From a virus: 25,465 nucleotides of DNA. Positions 22,553 through 25,465 of this stretch are shown here, piece after piece (within the stretch, counting starts at the first letter, position 1; each line of letters begins with the position of its first letter). Position numbers and translations under genes: made by a program. The stretch is taken from positions 1-25,465 of the IMG/VR virus record IMGVR_UViG_3300032118_003130. One strand, written 5' to 3'. The notes under the pieces were generated by a model. It was not told the DNA's origin. It saw only the letters and a program-made list of their open reading frames with translations, and ran no database searches.

Positions 22553-23299
22553 ATGACAATGTTCACAGAAGCTCAAAATTTGGCCCAGGGGGCCGTGATT
22601 GACCATACCCCCGCGGCGGCGCTGGAAGCCGGTCAGGTCATTAAGGTCGGCGGCCGTGCGGCCTTCGCCGTCACAGATATCGCCGCGAATGTACTGGGGG
22701 CGATCCAGGTGGCGGGGAACGCAAAGGCCCAGGCCGGGGCGGTCGTCGGCAATGTCGGCGATAACCTGTACTGGGACGAAAACGGCAGTTCCGTCAATGG
22801 GACCGCCAGCGCCGGCTGCGCCACCACCAACGCGGTCGCCGGAGATATCTGGCTCGGCACACTGACCAAGGCCCTTGCCGCCACGGACGGCGAGGCGGAG
22901 TTCGCACTAAATGTGGTCAATCCGGAACAGCCGGCATGGATCAACCGATACCATATCGCCGACACCACCGGCACGATGGATAATACCGACGGCGGCATTG
23001 TCCACCACATCCAGACCGCCGACCAGACGATCACCCTGCCGGAGATCGCCACGGTGTATATCGGTCTGGAATTGATCCTCATCAATGACCTGGCGGACGC
23101 CGCCGGCTCGGTTGGATTGATCGTTGCACCGCATGCTAACGACGGATTTAACGGGTTCGGGATCACGCACGCGGTCAATAAGAGCCTGACCAATACCGCG
23201 GCTACCAGCAAACGCGGAGATTATCTGCGGCTGCAGGCCACCGGCGATACAATGTGGCAGGTCATTGAAAAACGCGGCACCTGGCTGCGGGCCACATAA
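22553..23299 (+). CDS. DUF2190-type decoration protein with extra C-terminal domain
   Basis: A 248-aa protein. Residues 1-115 match the DUF2190 capsid decoration family (AQNLAQGAVIDHTPAAALEAGQVIKVGGRAAFAVTDI..., ending in EAEFALNVV). Such proteins bind the outside of the capsid. The usual length is about 110 aa; here 130 more residues follow, with beta-rich content and GDYLRLQATGDTMWQVIEKRGTW, the type of repeat seen at the ends of phage surface proteins. CAGGAG at 22539-22544 fits ATG 22553 with 8-nt spacing. A terminator-like hairpin follows the gene. Confidence 0.8.
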   Translation: MTMFTEAQNLAQGAVIDHTPAAALEAGQVIKVGGRAAFAVTDIAANVLGAIQVAGNAKAQAGAVVGNVGDNLYWDENGSSVNGTASAGCATTNAVAGDIWLGTLTKALAATDGEAEFALNVVNPEQPAWINRYHIADTTGTMDNTDGGIVHHIQTADQTITLPEIATVYIGLELILINDLADAAGSVGLIVAPHANDGFNGFGITHAVNKSLTNTAATSKRGDYLRLQATGDTMWQVIEKRGTWLRAT

Positions 23300-23322
23300 C
23301 CAGCATATAGTCCCCCTATAGA

Positions 23323-23357
23323 CCGGTCCGGCTGCGGCCAGACACAGTCCGGACCGG
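23323..23357 (+). terminator. Terminator-like hairpin after DUF2190 gene
   Basis: A perfect 9-bp stem CCGGTCCGG (23323-23331) with CCGGACCGG (23349-23357), a 17-nt loop and a short A/T tail (CCATATTTT). It probably ends the head operon. Confidence 0.7.
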
Positions 23358-23397
23358 CCATATTTTGGCGGAATAAATCCGAAATCCGAAATCCGAA

Positions 23398-23604
23398 ATG
23401 AAAAAAATGAACACACTGGCGGAACATATCGCGGAGCTGGAAGAGACATTAAACCTGATGACGGCGAACGGACATTTCGCCGACGAGGAACTCAACGCCG
23501 CGGGAAAGATGCTGGACGATGTCATTGCCCTGCTGTGGAAACGACAACGGGAACTTTCGAGTTCATTGAATATTGAAAAAGACAATGAAGGGGTCGCAAT
23601 ATGA
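23398..23604 (+). CDS. Small acidic coiled-coil protein, 68 aa
   Basis: Starts just after a CCGAAAT triple repeat. The 68-aa product has hydrophobic and acidic residues in heptad positions (IAELEETLNLM...LNAAGKMLDDVIALLWKRQREL), a likely helical coiled coil. ATG 23398 and ATG 23407 are both possible. Its TGA overlaps the ATG of the next gene (23601). Function unknown; small helical proteins at this place often help head completion or lysis. Confidence 0.55.
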   Translation: MKKMNTLAEHIAELEETLNLMTANGHFADEELNAAGKMLDDVIALLWKRQRELSSSLNIEKDNEGVAI

Positions 23605-24023
23605 ACGGACAGGATAATCAGGGCGGCGCAAAGCAACCGCAAATTTTGGTTCCTCTCGATGAGTTTGTCAGACAGATCGGACGGGAGGCTGGGACCGTAG
23701 CGGCAAAAATGGCCATTGAGGACCATAGCCAGAACTGTCCGGCAAGGATAAAGATTGAGACCTGCGGAAGAATCGCACGACACCTTCCCCACGTCATAAC
23801 GGCGACATTATCATCAATCGTCACCGTTACGGCGGTCCTGGGCGTCGTGTCCCCAAAACTCTACGCGAAATTCGAGGAAAAGATAAAAATTCTCCAGACA
23901 ATCAAACAGGAGATTGAAAAAACGCAATCGAGCGGGCCGGCACAAACACCGTCTGCATTGAATCTGTCGAATCCCTTGGGGACAAGTGGCTTAGCCACAA
24001 GTGCAACGGAAAAACCAAAATGA
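23601..24023 (+). CDS. Single-span membrane protein, possible lysis protein
   Basis: A 140-aa protein coupled by ATGA to the gene before and the gene after. Residues about 62-85 (HVITATLSSIVTVTAVLGVVSP) form one transmembrane helix with a soluble N-terminal part and a basic to Ser/Pro-rich tail. The last 25 residues are low-complexity. A holin or spanin-like role is a guess from position only. Confidence 0.55.
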   Translation: MNGQDNQGGAKQPQILVPLDEFVRQIGREAGTVAAKMAIEDHSQNCPARIKIETCGRIARHLPHVITATLSSIVTVTAVLGVVSPKLYAKFEEKIKILQTIKQEIEKTQSSGPAQTPSALNLSNPLGTSGLATSATEKPK

Positions 24024-24484
24024 TTATTTATCGAAACCTGAAATCCTATAAGTATGAATTACTGGAGGATTATGTCGTTGATATCGACATCCATCCGCCG
24101 AAGGATATCTGCTTAGAATTTATCAGCATGACTATCGAAGGACACCTGATTACCCGCAAAGGGTATGCCTGGGACGGACCCAGCGGACCGGCAATCGACA
24201 CGAAAAATTTCATGCAGGGTTCGCTGACACATGACGTACTTTGCCAACTCATGCGGATGGGACTGCTGCCAATGACCTGCAAGGACGCGGCGGACAGGTT
24301 GCTGGAAAAAACTTTTGTCGAATCTTCCAGGCTGCAAAAAGACACATGGTGGCAGCGATGCGAGTTCAGGCAGTGGCTATGTAAAATACGGTCGAAGTGG
24401 ATATATGAAGGGGTGCATCTGTTCGGGGCGGGAAGCTCCAAACTGACGGGTGAAAAAGAGGTTGAGATACTGACGGCGCCGTGA
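24020..24484 (+). CDS. DUF1353 family phage protein
   Basis: A 154-aa protein with the DUF1353 signature GYAWDGPSGPA (residues about 48-58) followed by SLTHDVLCQLM (about 68-78), which places a conserved Asp and a His-Asp pair in the same order as the family. Its start overlaps the previous gene by ATGA. DUF1353 proteins are common in phages near tail or lysis genes; their role is unknown. The C-terminal 50 residues are basic with Trp. Confidence 0.8.
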   Translation: MIIYRNLKSYKYELLEDYVVDIDIHPPKDICLEFISMTIEGHLITRKGYAWDGPSGPAIDTKNFMQGSLTHDVLCQLMRMGLLPMTCKDAADRLLEKTFVESSRLQKDTWWQRCEFRQWLCKIRSKWIYEGVHLFGAGSSKLTGEKEVEILTAP

Positions 24485-24489
24485 AAATA

Positions 24490-24635
24490 TTAACCACGGA
24501 TTAACACGGATAGATGCGGATTAAAATAAAAACAAGGAACCACAGATTACACAGATGACACTGATTTGTTAAAAAAAATAATCTGTGAAAATCTGTGAAA
24601 TCTGTGGTTTTAAAAAAGTGAAATCTGTGGCAAAA
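24490..24635 (+). repeat. Long dispersed-repeat block
   Basis: A cluster of degenerate ACCACAGATT/AATCTGTGG units with a perfect 11-bp inverted pair (24538-24548 and 24599-24609). It fills the space between DUF1353 and the propeller gene and ends before GAGGTG. Confidence 0.85.
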
Positions 24636-24649
24636 AAATGAGGTGAAAA

Positions 24650-25465
24650 ATGAGACGGATAACGATTTTATTTTTGATAATGATGTCGGTGGCGCCAGCG
24701 ATCCCGCCGATTAAAGAGGGTGGAGTCAATATGTCCGTCAATACCGTCCGGAATTCCACGGCGATTTCCACCGATTATACAACAACTTTAGCCGTCAATC
24801 AGGGTCGGACAGAAAAAGTTTTGTTATCTCAACCCCTGACAAAAATAAGAGATATTGCTTATGCCCCGTTAGCCACCGATACCACGAGAGGCGTTGCCTT
24901 ATTTGGTGACCTATGCCCCAATGCGAACAATATCTATACTTCCTCCGACGGGGTTACCTTTACAAAAATAGCGGATAAAACAGCCGGGGCTTTTTTAACT
25001 TATAGGACAGCCGTTGGAGTGAGTATTTCGTTATTTTCCGTGGCCGTTCTGGATAACGGCGATTATCTTCTTTCGGCGGGGACGGGAGTGGAATGGGACG
25101 GAAATGCGGCGCATCCGGCGGGCAGATTATTTCGTTCCACCGATGGCGGTACAATTTGGACGGCTGTACTGGATACGCTTCACGGCTATCTTCTGACTTT
25201 CGGCTGGGGCGGAATTGACGGGGCCAATGTCGCTATCGGGGAATATGGTTATAATGCCGCCGGTACTGTTGCATATTCCCCGTCGAGAATATATGTCTCA
25301 ACAGATTACGGTGCGACGTGGGGGACTATCCCCGCATACGATGACGGGTTTTCCGCAACAAAACATATTCACTGTGTTGTCTTCGACCCGACCAAGACAG
25401 ACCACAGTAAGATTTATGTTGCACAGGGAGACGGGACAGGACTTTCTGAAATCTATTCCATCTCA
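24650..25465 (+). CDS. Asp-box beta-propeller protein, partial
   Basis: The frame is open from ATG 24650 (after GAGGTG) to the end of the window, 272 codons with no stop, so the 3' end is missing. Residues 1-20 look like a signal peptide (MRRITILFLIMMSVAPA). Asp-box motifs typical of sialidase/BNR propeller repeats occur at about 97-106 (YTSSDGVTFT), 163-170 (STDGGTIW) and 217-224 (STDYGATW). Such proteins often bind or act on cell-surface glycans. In a phage it could be a receptor-binding tail protein or an exported host-range or virulence-type protein; the signal peptide favours export. Confidence 0.75.
   Translation, partial: MRRITILFLIMMSVAPAIPPIKEGGVNMSVNTVRNSTAISTDYTTTLAVNQGRTEKVLLSQPLTKIRDIAYAPLATDTTRGVALFGDLCPNANNIYTSSDGVTFTKIADKTAGAFLTYRTAVGVSISLFSVAVLDNGDYLLSAGTGVEWDGNAAHPAGRLFRSTDGGTIWTAVLDTLHGYLLTFGWGGIDGANVAIGEYGYNAAGTVAYSPSRIYVSTDYGATWGTIPAYDDGFSATKHIHCVVFDPTKTDHSKIYVAQGDGTGLSEIYSIS

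Noticed and set aside
1-25465. TGA reassigned as Trp
   Set aside because: Many intact genes end in TGA, several at ATGA overlaps, so TGA is a normal stop. Only the DUF4031 site is anomalous.
1-25465. CRISPR array, tRNA or rRNA genes
   Set aside because: No regular repeat-spacer array and no cloverleaf or rRNA signature was seen. Repeats present are dispersed or paired, not arrayed with unique spacers.

Overview
The window looks like part of a temperate tailed phage (Caudoviricetes) or phage-plasmid from a bacterium. Every gene I can support lies on the + strand. Diagnostic genes are a lambda-gpA-type terminase large subunit, a lambda-type portal, a prohead protease-major capsid fusion, a DUF2190 head decoration protein, a phage metallopeptidase, an O-like replication protein, a ParB-like protein, two tyrosine recombinases and an excisionase-like HTH protein. 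Many genes end in TGA, so the standard bacterial code applies. The host cannot be read directly. Mixed base composition, dispersed ACCACAGATT-type intergenic repeats and the style of the 13126 integrase resemble environmental Planctomycetota or similar genomes, but that is a weak inference.

Layout. (1) 1-3142: small early or accessory genes, several linked by ATGA overlaps, including a zinc-ribbon protein, small membrane proteins, a phage metallopeptidase and a lipoprotein, closed by a strong terminator at 3164-3194. (2) 3250-5574: a ParB-like protein followed 9 bp later by a catalytic-domain-only tyrosine recombinase, possibly a maintenance module. (3) 5863-7809: small unknown genes, two of them preceded by copies of a 49-bp repeat. 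(4) 7875-11831: DNA-modifying block with a C5-cytosine methyltransferase (carrying a 272-codon ORF nested in its +1 frame), an SPPYW amino-methyltransferase, an SPL-like radical SAM protein and a DUF4031 gene with an in-frame TGA. The C5 methyltransferase is bracketed by 104-bp direct repeats. (5) 11835-13044: an O-like replication gene with five evenly spaced palindromic iterons next to AT-rich DNA, very like a lambda origin, and two coupled small genes. (6) 13126-15174: integrase, excisionase-like HTH and an AT-rich GIY-YIG-type gene. (7) 15212-23299: packaging and head genes (Nu1-like small terminase, GpA-like large terminase, zinc ribbon, gpW, portal, protease-capsid, DUF2190), with a hairpin-rich, possibly RNA-coding island at 18235-18555. 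(8) 23398-25465: small coiled-coil and membrane proteins, DUF1353, and an Asp-box beta-propeller protein that runs off the window end and is open to base 25465.

How it fits together: early genes and maintenance lead to DNA modification, then replication from an origin inside the initiator gene, then integration and excision, then packaging and head assembly. Tail genes are not visible and may lie beyond the right edge. The most interesting signals are the gene nested inside dcm, the internal origin, the TGA at a conserved Trp position in DUF4031, and the direct repeats around dcm.
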